Shown here: positions 8,063 to 19,264 of the stretch, piece after piece
How the letters are laid out: the number at the start of each line of letters is the position of its first letter
Numbering within the stretch: position 1 is the first letter of the stretch
Origin: Actinokineospora auranticolor
GTDB taxonomy: Bacteria > Actinomycetota > Actinomycetes > Mycobacteriales > Pseudonocardiaceae
Assembly: GCF_002934265.1 (NCBI RefSeq)
Contig: NZ_PTIX01000006.1
Span: 124,001 to 188,000, forward strand
DNA length: 64,000 bases
Direction: 5' to 3'
Notes under the pieces: model-generated
Databases searched by the model: none
What the model was told of the DNA's origin: nothing
The model's input: the letters and a program-made list of their open reading frames with translations, nothing else
Made by a program: the position numbers and the translations under genes

Positions 8063-8747
8063 GGTCGGTCACTCCCAGGTCCGCGAGCACCGCGGCGCGG
8101 ATGTCGATGTGGTCGGCGGCGCGGCGCGGCCGCGGGTGGTCGAGCGGGTACTCGGCGGCGATGCGGCCGTCGTCGAGCACGAGGACGCGGTCGGCGAGCA
8201 GCAGCGCCTCGTCGACGTCGTGGGTCACGAGCAGCACCGCGGGCCGGTGCCGCTGCCACAGGCCCTCCACCAGCCGGTGCATGGCCAGCCGGGTCAGCGC
8301 GTCGAGGGCGCCGAAGGGTTCGTCGAGCAGCAGCAGGTCGGGTTCGCGGACCAGCGCGCGGGCCAGCGACACCCGCTGCGCCTCGCCGCCGGAGAGGGTG
8401 CGCGGCCAGGCGTCGGCGTGGTCGGCGAGCCGCACCTCCTCCAGCGCGCGCACCGCCACGTCCCGCCCGACCGGGGGATGCAGCCCCAGCACGACGTTGC
8501 GCCACACGCGCCGCCACGGCAGCAGGCGCGGCTGCTGGAACGCCACCGACACCCCACCGTCCACTGTGGCCGCTCCCTCGACGTCGGTGTCCAGCCCCGC
8601 CAACACCTTCAGCAACGTCGACTTGCCGGACCCGCTGCGCCCCAGCAGCGCGACGAACTCGCCGGGCGCGATCTCCAGGTCCACCCCGCGCAGGACCGCG
8701 CGCTCACCGAACCGCTTGGTCAGCCCGCGCACCGTCACACCCGCCAC
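8049..8747 (-). CDS. ssuB: sulfonate ABC transporter ATPase
   Basis: About 232 aa with every ABC motif: Walker A GRSGSGKST, Q-loop FQQPRLLPW, signature LSGGEAQR, Walker B LLLLDEPFGALD and H-loop VTHDVDEA. The GTG start is chosen because GAGGAGGGC lies just upstream. It energises sulfonate import. It overlaps ssuC by 13 bp and ssuA by 14 bp. Confidence 0.9.
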   Translation of the reverse strand: MAGVTVRGLTKRFGERAVLRGVDLEIAPGEFVALLGRSGSGKSTLLKVLAGLDTDVEGAATVDGGVSVAFQQPRLLPWRRVWRNVVLGLHPPVGRDVAVRALEEVRLADHADAWPRTLSGGEAQRVSLARALVREPDLLLLDEPFGALDALTRLAMHRLVEGLWQRHRPAVLLVTHDVDEALLLADRVLVLDDGRIAAEYPLDHPRPRRAADHIDIRAAVLADLGVTDRATA

Positions 8748-9595
8748 CGCAGTGCCCTCCTCTCGACCAGGCGCACGATCGCGTCGGTGGCCAGCCCCAG
8801 GGCCGCGTAGACCACCAGGCCGACCACGATGACGTCGGTGCGCAGGAACTCCCGGGCGTTGTTGATCAGGTAGCCGAGCCCGCTGCTGGCGTTGACCTGC
8901 TCGCCGACGATCAGCGACAACCACGCCACCCCCAGGGACTGGCGCAGCCCGACCAGCGTGTTGGGCAGCGCCGACGGCAGCACGACGTGCACCAGCCGCT
9001 CGGTGCGCGTGTAGCCCAGGGCCGTGGTGGCCTCGATCAGGTGGCTGTCGACGCCGCGGATCCCCGAGTGCACGTTGAGGTACAGCGGGAACGCGACCCC
9101 CAGCGCGACCAGCGCGATCTTGGGTTCCTCACCGATGCCGAACCACAGGATGAACAGCGGGATCAGGCCGAGGAACGGCAGCGTGCGCAGCATCTGCACG
9201 GGTGGGTCGACCAGGAACTCGCCCCAGCGGGACAGGCCCGAGACCACACCGAGCCCGAGCCCGATCACCGCGCCGACGGCGAAGCCGATGCCGACGCGGG
9301 TGGTGGACACGACGAACGCGTCGCCGAGTTCACCGGTACCCGCGAGTTCGACGCCGGTCCGCAGCACGGTCCACGGCGAGCTGAGCTTGTCCGGCGGTAG
9401 AAGACCGGTCTCACAAGCGATCTGCCACAGCGCAACTATCGCAAGTGGACTTATCCAGCGGCGCAGGTCGGGCAGCCGCCTTCTTCGCCCGGTCGGCAGA
9501 TCTGTCGTGGTGTCGACGCGCGCGGGCGCGCTCAAGGTCGAGACGGACACGGATTCCCCCGTCACTGTGAGATGGGGCGGCGAGAGTTGCGACAT
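8735..9595 (-). CDS. ssuC: sulfonate ABC transporter permease
   Basis: About 286 aa from the chosen ATG (MSQLS). A disordered N-terminal 60 residues precede six membrane helices. The BPD_transp_1 loop that docks the ATPase is present (SHLIEATTALGYTRTERL), with VVLPSALPNTLVGLR and VGEQVNASSGLGYLI typical of SsuC/TauC. First gene of ssuCBAD. The ribosome-binding site is weak. A 119-bp structured element ends 30 bp upstream on the same strand and could influence expression. Readings extending upstream into that element were rejected. Confidence 0.88.
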   Translation of the reverse strand: MSQLSPPHLTVTGESVSVSTLSAPARVDTTTDLPTGRRRRLPDLRRWISPLAIVALWQIACETGLLPPDKLSSPWTVLRTGVELAGTGELGDAFVVSTTRVGIGFAVGAVIGLGLGVVSGLSRWGEFLVDPPVQMLRTLPFLGLIPLFILWFGIGEEPKIALVALGVAFPLYLNVHSGIRGVDSHLIEATTALGYTRTERLVHVVLPSALPNTLVGLRQSLGVAWLSLIVGEQVNASSGLGYLINNAREFLRTDVIVVGLVVYAALGLATDAIVRLVERRALRWRV

Positions 9596-9625
9596 GGCGT
9601 CGGTTCTCTCGAGGCGATCGCGGGT

Positions 9626-9744
9626 GCGAGATCGCGCCGGTTTCTGGACTGAGCGGGTTGGGGCGGCCCTAGGCCGCCCCAACCCGCGAGGGAAGAAATC
9701 GGCCTAAAAGCGATCTCGCCGCCTCGGCGGAGCCGAGGCCATGT
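9626..9744. repeat. 119-bp structured element, copy A
   Basis: Nested fold: outer stem GCGAGATCGC/GCGATCTCGC (perfect), then GCCGGTTTCT/AGAAATCGGC (one G-U), then a 16-bp perfect hairpin with loop CTA. GGACTGA and GAGGGA flank that hairpin as unpaired strands. A separate 8-bp hairpin with a 3-base loop and a final CATGT follow. Copy B has the same length and order of parts, with stems preserved by different bases. On the minus strand it lies in the ssuC leader. It could be a leader RNA or a REP/MITE-like mobile palindrome. Confidence 0.7.
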
Positions 9745-9915
9745 CACAGCCGCCGTTCATGTCATCGAGTCTCGAATGCCGGGCAGCGCAAGTCAACGAC
9801 CGGACGCGGCGTTCTCGGATCATGGAAATCCGCACGCCGCGCGGACCGCCGGTTCTGTTGCGCACCAGGCAATAGCCGGTGTCAAGCCCTGGACTTTCTT
9901 TCAGCGCAAAAGAAA
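9745..9915. other. gene-free spacer between element A and purA terminator
   Basis: No convincing gene. Short open frames here lack ribosome-binding sites and family features. The ssu promoter may lie here on the minus strand, but I cannot place it. Confidence 0.4.
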
Positions 9916-9943
9916 ACACCCCCGGAACGGGTTCCGGGGGTGT
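9916..9943 (-). terminator. purA terminator
   Basis: A 12-13 bp stem (ACACCCCCGGAAC/GTTCCGGGGGTGT) followed on the minus strand by TTTTCTTTT. A canonical intrinsic terminator 15 bp past the purA stop. Confidence 0.9.
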
Positions 9944-9958
9944 CTCGTCGATCGAGGG

Positions 9959-12027
<2,069 letters not shown>

Positions 12028-12128
12028 CCCGCTGTGCACGGTCGTTGACCGGTTGCGCACCGCGCGTTCCGGAAAACGACCCGACAAGGGCTACTTGAGG
12101 TGTTGCACCGAACACCGGAGGTAGTCAC

Positions 12129-12992
12129 GTGCGCAATAGCAGAACCGGTTGGCTGATCGGCGTCGTTTTGGCGGCGGGATTGACGACCTCGGTCATCTCG
12201 CCCGCCGAGGCCGCGAGTTCGGACACGATCTCCGCGGACCGCGCGACCGTCCGCGAATACCCGGGCAGGCTCGTGCTCGCCAATGCCGCGAAAGGCGACC
12301 GCGCGGAGGTCACCGCTCAGTGCGGCCAGTGGGTGCGGATCCGGGTCACGACCGCCCACGCCATGGCCACCCCGGTCGGCTGGGTGCTGCGCGGCAACCT
12401 GACGCGCGCGGCGAAGGCGGGCGGCCTCGACGGCGTCCCCGAGCGCTGCGGCACCGACGCCGACCGCTGGCGGGACTGGGTGGGCGCGATCAACGCCCCG
12501 TTCCACTCGCTGCGCAAGACCACGGTGGACGGCAAGACCGGCTGGCGGCGGATCACCTTCGGCACCGGCGTGTCCCTCGCGGCGGGTGCGGACTGCACCC
12601 CGTCGCTGAACTACACCCGCCGCGACGGCGCCCCGGACGTCGTCGACCCGGCCCAGCGAGTGGCCGGTCTCGATCTCGATCGGGTGGCGTATCGGTACGT
12701 CACCCAGGACGGTTCCGTCGCCTTGATCAGCGCCCCCAGGCCGGGTGGGACCTACGGCGTCTGGGGCTTCGTCCCGGCCACCTGCCTGCGCCCCAAGGGC
12801 CGCGCGACGGTCTACTTCGACGAGCCGGTCGTGCAGGTCACGAGCCTGTCCGGGCTCGACACCGGGGTCGGCTACCCCGACGGCTCGGTGCGTTCGCGCG
12901 GCTGCTCGGCGGCCGTGAAGAGCCCCTCCAACCCCGCGTTCGGCTACTGGCCCGACCCCGAACCGGCGCACCGCCCGGCCTGCCCGGTGTGA
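12129..12992 (+). CDS. secreted protein, unknown function
   Basis: A 287-aa protein with a clear signal peptide (WLIGVVLAAGLTTSVIS, cleavage near AEA-A). Residues 40-95 (VREYPGRLVLANA..VTAQCGQWVRIRV..VGWVLRGNL) look like a bacterial SH3-type wall-binding domain. Paired cysteines in the rest suggest an oxidised extracellular fold. GTG start with GGAGGTAG upstream. No catalytic motif recognised. It precedes a secreted nuclease gene in the same direction, about 115 bp apart. Confidence 0.6.
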   Translation: MRNSRTGWLIGVVLAAGLTTSVISPAEAASSDTISADRATVREYPGRLVLANAAKGDRAEVTAQCGQWVRIRVTTAHAMATPVGWVLRGNLTRAAKAGGLDGVPERCGTDADRWRDWVGAINAPFHSLRKTTVDGKTGWRRITFGTGVSLAAGADCTPSLNYTRRDGAPDVVDPAQRVAGLDLDRVAYRYVTQDGSVALISAPRPGGTYGVWGFVPATCLRPKGRATVYFDEPVVQVTSLSGLDTGVGYPDGSVRSRGCSAAVKSPSNPAFGYWPDPEPAHRPACPV

Positions 12993-13108
12993 TCCAGAGC
13001 TTTGACGGGCCGTCGTCGCGTCGTCACCCACAGGAGTGACGAACGCCATGTCGGCCCACCACGGTGAGAAATCCACGTGCGAGGTCCCGGTTCCGCGAGA
13101 GGAGCACG

Positions 13109-13750
13109 ATGTCCCACAGGTTCCGCAGGTTCGGCGCGGCGTTGCTGTCCACTTTGGCCGCCGCCACCCTCACCACCGTGTCGGCTGGGGTGGCCGCCGC
13201 CACACCGCCCGGCATCCCCAGCGAGGCGACCGCCCGGTCCGAGCTGTCCGGTCTGACCGTCCGCGCGGACGGCTCGATGACGGGTTACTCCCGTGACAAG
13301 TTCCCGCACTGGATCACCATCTCCGGCGCCTGCGACACCCGCGAGACGGTGCTCAAGCGGGACGGGTCCGGCGTGGTCACCAACTCGTCCTGCTCGGCCA
13401 CCTCGGGCACCTGGTACAGCCCGTACGACGGCGGCAGTTGGACGCTGGCCTCCGATGTGGACATCGACCACGTGGTCCCGCTGGCCGCCGCCTGGCGCTC
13501 GGGCGCGTCGAGCTGGACGACGAGCCAGCGCCAGCAGTTCGCCAACGACCTGGCGCACCCGCAGTTGATCGCGGTGACCGACAACGTCAACCAGGCCAAG
13601 GGCGACAAGGGCCCGGAGAGCTGGAAGCCGCCGCTGACCGGCTACTGGTGCACCTACGCGAAGATGTGGACGCACGTGAAGTACACCTACAGCCTGAGTG
13701 TTAACTCGGCGGAGAAGTCGGCGCTGACGGGCATGCTCGACCGCTGCTGA
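13109..13750 (+). CDS. secreted HNH-family nuclease (DUF1524 type)
   Basis: About 213 aa. A signal peptide (LLSTLAAATLTTVSAGVAAA) is followed by a GmrSD/DUF1524-like HNH core: DVDIDHVVPLAAAW with the general-base His, ANDLAHPQLIAVTDNVNQAKGDKGPESWKPP with the conserved Asn/Lys pattern, and CTYAKMW. Two cysteine pairs fit secretion. Streptomyces homologues act as extracellular nucleases, used in nutrition or competition. The ATG with AGAGGAGC is chosen over an upstream frame. A terminator follows. Confidence 0.8.
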   Translation: MSHRFRRFGAALLSTLAAATLTTVSAGVAAATPPGIPSEATARSELSGLTVRADGSMTGYSRDKFPHWITISGACDTRETVLKRDGSGVVTNSSCSATSGTWYSPYDGGSWTLASDVDIDHVVPLAAAWRSGASSWTTSQRQQFANDLAHPQLIAVTDNVNQAKGDKGPESWKPPLTGYWCTYAKMWTHVKYTYSLSVNSAEKSALTGMLDRC

Positions 13751-13756
13751 TCGAAT

Positions 13757-13794
13757 GGGCCGTGTTCGGGTGGAATGCCGCTCGAACACGGCCC
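13757..13794 (+). terminator. terminator after secreted nuclease
   Basis: A 12-bp stem GGGCCGTGTTCG/CGAACACGGCCC with a 14-base loop, followed by GTTTCG. Likely but not ideal because the T run is short. Confidence 0.65.
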
Positions 13795-13926
13795 GTTTCG
13801 AATCAGTAACAGGAGACGAACAGCCTATCGCTGTTCTCCCAGTCACTATCCGGAACGAGCCTGGCTCGGTTACCCTTCCCCTTCTCGCGCGAGAGCGCTA
13901 TTCGGTATTCACCACTGGGGAATGGC

Positions 13927-14931
13927 ATGGCTGACGCCACTGGGGGCGCGCCGACTTCGGGGAAGGACCCGGGAGACGACGCGTTCGGCACCATCTTCGA
14001 CCACCCGGACCTGCGGGACGAGACCTGGCTCGCGCAGGCGGGCAAGCAGGCGACCCGGGACGCGAAACGTGCCAGGCGGCGAGGCGCCATCCGGGTGCGG
14101 TGGAAGCGGGCGGGCCGGACCGGACTCGGTCACAGGTCGTTGACCGTCGTGGCGCTCGCGGGCGTCGGCCTGCTCGCCGCAGGCCTGCTGATGCTGCGCG
14201 AGTCGGTCGAGGACGAGACCGGACAGCCGCTGTCCCCGGGCACCGCCGTGGACCTGGGCCACCCCTTCGCGGGCACCCCGGCCGCGCACTGGGCCGATGG
14301 CGAGGCCGGGCTGGTCGCGCCCGAGGCCGAGGCCGTGGGCGCGTACACCGCCGAGAAGGTCGCCGACGCCTACGCGTGGGCCCGGCGGTTCCTCATCACC
14401 GCCCGGCTGGACCCGGCGGTCATCGTGGGCCACGACGTCGAACGGCCCCTGCGGCTGCTCGGCCGGGCCGACGCCATGGCGCAACGCACAGGCACCCGCG
14501 CCCAGATGTCGAACTGGCTGACGTGGATCGCCGACGGCAACCGCCTGCTGCCCGCCCCGCCCAAAGTGTCCGGGCGGATGTGGGCCGCGGTCGACGACCA
14601 CGGCGTGCTGGAGATCCACACCGACTACGTCTTCGCCTACGCGTTCGACCCGGAGCGACCCGAGACCATCACCAGCGCCTACGACGTGGTCGCCATCGAC
14701 CGGGCCGCGGTCACCTTCGTCCACTCCCGCGGGGGACCGCCGGAGGACCTGGACATGAAGATCGGCGAGACCGCGGGCTACTTCTACTCGATGTCCTGCT
14801 CGGAAGCCGAGAACGGCGAACTGGCCCCGGCGTACCGGGACCGGCAGGTCGGTCCCGGTGGCGGCTTCGAGCCGCCAAGCCGGTTCTTCGACCCGAACTC
14901 CTCATTGACCACAGACGACAAGTGCGACTGA
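13927..14931 (+). CDS. membrane-anchored paralogue 1
   Basis: A 334-aa single-pass protein. Residues 1-58 are cytosolic, with DPGDDAFGTIFDHPDLRDE and a basic run (AKRARRRG). One helix follows (LTVVALAGVGLLAAGLLML), then about 245 extracytoplasmic residues containing FAGTPAAHWADGEAGLV, WIADGNRLLPAPPKVSG and a late cysteine pair. No enzyme motif recognised. The next gene is a close paralogue 15 bp away, so this is a tandem duplication. The two starts share the block GGCATGGCTGACG and lack strong Shine-Dalgarno sites. Confidence 0.65.
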   Translation: MADATGGAPTSGKDPGDDAFGTIFDHPDLRDETWLAQAGKQATRDAKRARRRGAIRVRWKRAGRTGLGHRSLTVVALAGVGLLAAGLLMLRESVEDETGQPLSPGTAVDLGHPFAGTPAAHWADGEAGLVAPEAEAVGAYTAEKVADAYAWARRFLITARLDPAVIVGHDVERPLRLLGRADAMAQRTGTRAQMSNWLTWIADGNRLLPAPPKVSGRMWAAVDDHGVLEIHTDYVFAYAFDPERPETITSAYDVVAIDRAAVTFVHSRGGPPEDLDMKIGETAGYFYSMSCSEAENGELAPAYRDRQVGPGGGFEPPSRFFDPNSSLTTDDKCD

Positions 14932-14946
14932 CCTTGGGACATTGGC

Positions 14947-15939
14947 ATGGCTGACGTCATTGGGGGCGCGCCGGGGCAGGACCCCGACGACGACGCGTTC
15001 GGCGACATCTTCGAGCACCCGGACCTGCGGGACGAGGTCTGGCTGGCGCAGGCGCGCAAGCGGGCGGCCCGGGACGCGAAGCGGGCGCGGCTGCGGGGTG
15101 CCGTCCGGTTCCGACGGCGACGGCGCGGGTGGGCGGGTCGGACCGGGCTCAACCGCCGGTCGCTGGCCATCGTCACGGTCACGGGCCTCGCCCTCCTCGT
15201 CGTCGGGCTCGTGGTGGTGCGCGACGCGATCCGCGACGAGCGGACGAGCGCGCTGTACCCGGACGCCGTGGACCTGACCCGGCCCTACGCGGGTACCCCG
15301 GCCGCGGACTGGGCCGACGGCGAGGCCGGGCTGGTCCCACCCCAGGCCCATGTCGTGGGCACCCACTCCGCCGACGAGGTGGCGGACGCCTACGAGAGCG
15401 TCCGCCGGTTCCTCGTCGCGTCCCGGCTCGACCCCGCGGTCCTCGAAGGGCACGACACCGACCGGGTCCTGCGGTTGCTGACCCCGGCGGGCGCCGAGTG
15501 GGCGCGGTCGCGGACCGGCGACGGGCGGCAGAGCTGGGTGTCCTGGATCGCCGACGGCAACCACCTGCTGCCCGCCCCGCCGAAGGTGTCCGGGCAGATG
15601 CAGGCGGGGGTCGGCGACCACGGCCAGCTGGTGATCTACACCGACTACATGGTCACCTACGCGTTCGCCACCTCGAACCCGGAGAAGCTCTCCAGCCCCT
15701 ACGACATCCTGGTCCTCAAGCGCACCTCGGAGACCTTCGAGCACTCGGCCGCGGGGCTGACGATCACCGAGGCCGAGGGGTTCACCTCGCTGATGTCCTG
15801 CTCGGACATCCAGTACGGCGCCTTGGCCCCGGAGTACGAGGCACGGGACTCGTCCCGTGACGCGGTGGACCCGCCTGCCAACTACTTCGACCTGCGGATG
15901 TCGGTGGACGTGGCCAACGACTGCGCCCGACGCGGTTAG
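14947..15939 (+). CDS. membrane-anchored paralogue 2
   Basis: A 330-aa paralogue of the preceding gene with the same plan: FGDIFEHPDLRDEVWLAQA, basic stretch, one membrane helix (IVTVTGLALLVVGLVVV), then an outer domain with YAGTPAADWADGEAGLV and WIADGNHLLPAPPKVSG. The outer domain aligns throughout, but the C-terminal 40 residues differ. Its TAG stop overlaps the stop of the converging DUF3151 gene by 4 bp. Function unknown; secretion- or envelope-associated by topology. Confidence 0.65.
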   Translation: MADVIGGAPGQDPDDDAFGDIFEHPDLRDEVWLAQARKRAARDAKRARLRGAVRFRRRRRGWAGRTGLNRRSLAIVTVTGLALLVVGLVVVRDAIRDERTSALYPDAVDLTRPYAGTPAADWADGEAGLVPPQAHVVGTHSADEVADAYESVRRFLVASRLDPAVLEGHDTDRVLRLLTPAGAEWARSRTGDGRQSWVSWIADGNHLLPAPPKVSGQMQAGVGDHGQLVIYTDYMVTYAFATSNPEKLSSPYDILVLKRTSETFEHSAAGLTITEAEGFTSLMSCSDIQYGALAPEYEARDSSRDAVDPPANYFDLRMSVDVANDCARRG

Positions 15940-16346
15940 ACCAGGCCCAGTTCGCCGGGGGCGCTCGGGTCGGACTCGGCGAGGAAGCTGGAGCAGCGCT
16001 CGTACTCCTCGGTGTCGCCGATCTCCTTGGCGGCCTTGGCCAGGGCCGCGAGCGCGCGCAGGAAGCCCTGGTTGGGGCGGTGCGACCACGGAACCGGGCC
16101 GAAGCCCTTCCAGCCGGAGCGGCGGAGCTGGTCCAGGCCGCGGTGGTAGCCGGTGCGGGCGTAGGCGTACGCGGCGACCGGCTCGCCACCGGCCAGCGCG
16201 CCCTCGGCCAGCGCGGCCCACGCCTCGCTGAAGTCCGGCCACGCCTTGGCGACCGCGACGGGGTCGTCACCGCGCTCCAGGGCGGCCTGCGGCTCGGCGC
16301 GGTCGGGGAGCAGGGTCGGCTCGGGGCCGAGCAGGTTTCCTTGCAT
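15936..16346 (-). CDS. DUF3151 family protein
   Basis: A 136-aa cytosolic protein starting MQGNLLGPEPTLLP. TPR-like helical content (AKAWPDFSEAWAALAEGAL, AYARTGYHRGLDQLRRSGW) and a Trp-rich WKGFGPVPWSHRPNQGFLRALAALAKAA match the actinobacterial DUF3151 family, which as I recall lies near fba in mycobacteria too. Function unknown. Its TAA shares bases with the stop of the converging membrane-protein gene. Confidence 0.75.
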   Translation of the reverse strand: MQGNLLGPEPTLLPDRAEPQAALERGDDPVAVAKAWPDFSEAWAALAEGALAGGEPVAAYAYARTGYHRGLDQLRRSGWKGFGPVPWSHRPNQGFLRALAALAKAAKEIGDTEEYERCSSFLAESDPSAPGELGLV

Positions 16347-16436
16347 GCCCCCATCCTGCCGCACGAGGGTCCGCACGCTCGGTGACCGGGCGCCCCGGGG
16401 TCGGGGCGGCGGGGTGGGCGCGGGGATGATGGCCGC

Positions 16437-17603
16437 GTGGATGAGGGTGTGGGTACCGAGGTCCGGGGTCCGGTCGCGCAGTTCAAGGCGTTCTTCCGGC
16501 TGCACTGGACCCGGGGTGCGGTGGGTCGTGAGACCCCGGAGTGGGTGTGGCGCTTCGCGTACCACACCTGGTTGATCGCGCTGCTGTTCAAGCTGCTCGG
16601 CTCGTCGTGGGACGAGTCGTGGCACTTCAAGTTCCTGCGCGACGACCTGGCGCCGCCGCACCTGCTCAACAGCATCGGCACCGGGGTCGCGGTGGTGCTG
16701 GTGGTGATCCACACCTACACCGGCATGGCCGCCACCCGCCGCTCGCAGCGGCTGTTGCAGACCGGTCTCGCCGTGTTCCTCATCGCCGCGCCGCTGGACG
16801 TGATCAACCACCGGATCAGCGGGCTGGACCTGACCGCGTGGAGCGCCACGCACGGGCTGCTCTACCTGGGGACCGCGCTGATGCTCGCGGGCCTGATCGA
16901 CGGCTGGTTGGCGGCGGGCCCGCGCGGGACGCTGGTGCTGGGCGCGCTGTGGGTGTTCTTCCTGGAGAACACCGTGTTCCCGAACGGCCAGCAGGAGTAC
17001 GGGACGCTGGAGATGACCTCCTGCATGCCGCACGGGGTGCTGGACGTGTCCAGCTGCTACGCCGAGCGGGAGCTGCTGGAGTTCGCCGCGAACCAGATCG
17101 GTCGACCGGTGGACTACGCGGCCATCGAGCACTTCGCGCTGCCGATCCCGTCGTGGGTGTACCCGCTGTGGGGGATCGGGGTGGCGGCGCTGGTGCTGGC
17201 GGTGGCGGCGCGCACGATGAAGCTGACCTGGGCGGCGACGATCGTCGCGGGGGCGTACGTGGCGTACCGGGCGGTGATCTGGCCGCTGCTGGTCGCCGCC
17301 GACTTCCCGCCGTCGACCGTGCCGTTCTACCTGGTGTTCGTCGGCTTGGCGGTCGACCTGGCGCGGCGAGCGCGGCAGCCGCACCTGGTGGAGGCCGTGC
17401 TGGGTGGCGTGCTGGTCACGGCGCTGGGCTACGGCGCCCTGTACGCGCAGGACGTGCTGCTCGACGCGCCGCCGGTGGCCTGGTGGTCGGCGCCGATCGC
17501 GCTGGTCGGGGTGGCGGGTTTGTGGGCGCTGGCGCGGGGACGGCGGTGGCTGCCGGACCGGGCGAAGACCTCGCGGCCCGTTTCTGGCGGTGCCGACGCC
17601 TGA
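16437..17603 (+). CDS. multi-pass membrane protein, unknown
   Basis: A 388-aa protein with about 10 hydrophobic segments. Charged and aromatic N-terminus (FRLHWTRGAVGRETPEWVW), His-rich positions within helices (VVIHTYTG, INHRISG, ATHGLLYLG), and an outer loop with ENTVFPNGQQEYG and two cysteines. The scattered membrane histidines hint at metal or haem binding, but I do not recognise a family. GTG start; GATGAT six bases upstream may be a -10 for a leaderless message. It is divergent from DUF3151. Confidence 0.55.
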   Translation: MDEGVGTEVRGPVAQFKAFFRLHWTRGAVGRETPEWVWRFAYHTWLIALLFKLLGSSWDESWHFKFLRDDLAPPHLLNSIGTGVAVVLVVIHTYTGMAATRRSQRLLQTGLAVFLIAAPLDVINHRISGLDLTAWSATHGLLYLGTALMLAGLIDGWLAAGPRGTLVLGALWVFFLENTVFPNGQQEYGTLEMTSCMPHGVLDVSSCYAERELLEFAANQIGRPVDYAAIEHFALPIPSWVYPLWGIGVAALVLAVAARTMKLTWAATIVAGAYVAYRAVIWPLLVAADFPPSTVPFYLVFVGLAVDLARRARQPHLVEAVLGGVLVTALGYGALYAQDVLLDAPPVAWWSAPIALVGVAGLWALARGRRWLPDRAKTSRPVSGGADA

Positions 17604-17780
17604 TCGGTTTCCGCAGTAGGCAGGCGCTGACGCGGGTCCGCTCACGCTGTCCACCGCGGTCGGCTGCGTTGGTCTGCGTCGCACCGACTCATCGCGCCGC
17701 GCGGCCTGGTTGGGTGTGGCGAGGCTGTGGCGCGAGCGAGGCCGGAGCAACGCGGCTGGGCGCGGGTTGGCTGGAAATGG
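17604..17780. other. intergenic spacer
   Basis: No gene or clear signal seen between the membrane protein and the fba terminator. Confidence 0.4.
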
Positions 17781-17815
17781 CGAAGGCCCCCTCCCGGCGG
17801 TAGAGGGGGCCTTCG
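17781..17815 (-). terminator. fba terminator hairpin
   Basis: A 13-bp perfect stem (CGAAGGCCCCCTC/GAGGGGGCCTTCG) with a 9-base loop, 25 bp past the fba stop. It lacks a long U tract, as is common in actinomycetes, and may act in both directions. Confidence 0.75.
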
Positions 17816-17839
17816 GTGCTTCGACTTCCGCGGCGGGGG

Positions 17840-18874
<1,035 letters not shown>

Positions 18875-18979
18875 CGGTGCTCCTCCTCGGGGTGGCCTGC
18901 GCCGTTCCGCCGCATCCTACGAGCAGCCCGTGGACACCGTGTCGAGCAGACCAGGTACAAACCGGGGCAGACTGGCGGC

Positions 18980-19264
18980 ATGGCCACCGCTACCTGGAAC
19001 GGCGAGGTAATCGCCGAGAGCGACGACACCGTGATTGTCGAAGGTAACCACTACTTCCCCGTCGAGTCGGTGCACCAGCACTTCCTCCGACCCTCCGAAA
19101 CGACGAGCGTCTGCCCGTGGAAGGGCACGGCGAACTACTACACGCTGCACGTCAACGGCTCGGAGAACCCCGACGCCGTGTGGTACTACGCCGAGCCCAA
19201 GCCGGAAGCGGCGGAGATCAAGGACCGGGTGGCGTTCTGGAAGGGCGTCGACGTCGTCGGTTAG
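18980..19264 (+). CDS. DUF427 domain protein
   Basis: A 94-aa cytosolic protein consisting of one DUF427 domain: TATWNGEVIAESDDTVIVEGNHYFP at the start, then TSVCPWKGTANYYTLHVNG with the conserved CPWKG, and AVWYYAEPKPEA. The fold is a small beta barrel of unproven role. CAGACT six bases before the ATG may be a weak leaderless -10. Its stop shares bases with the converging oxidoreductase gene (TTAG). Confidence 0.85.
   Translation: MATATWNGEVIAESDDTVIVEGNHYFPVESVHQHFLRPSETTSVCPWKGTANYYTLHVNGSENPDAVWYYAEPKPEAAEIKDRVAFWKGVDVVG

Noticed and set aside
9626..9744. SAM or other known sulfur riboswitch before ssuC
   Set aside because: The fold and conserved single strands do not match SAM-I, SAM-II or SAM-IV as I know them, and copy B precedes genes with no sulfur link.
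9626..9744. Short protein-coding frames inside the 119-bp element
   Set aside because: Frames run through the hairpins in several phases and the stems covary at the base level, which fits structure better than coding.
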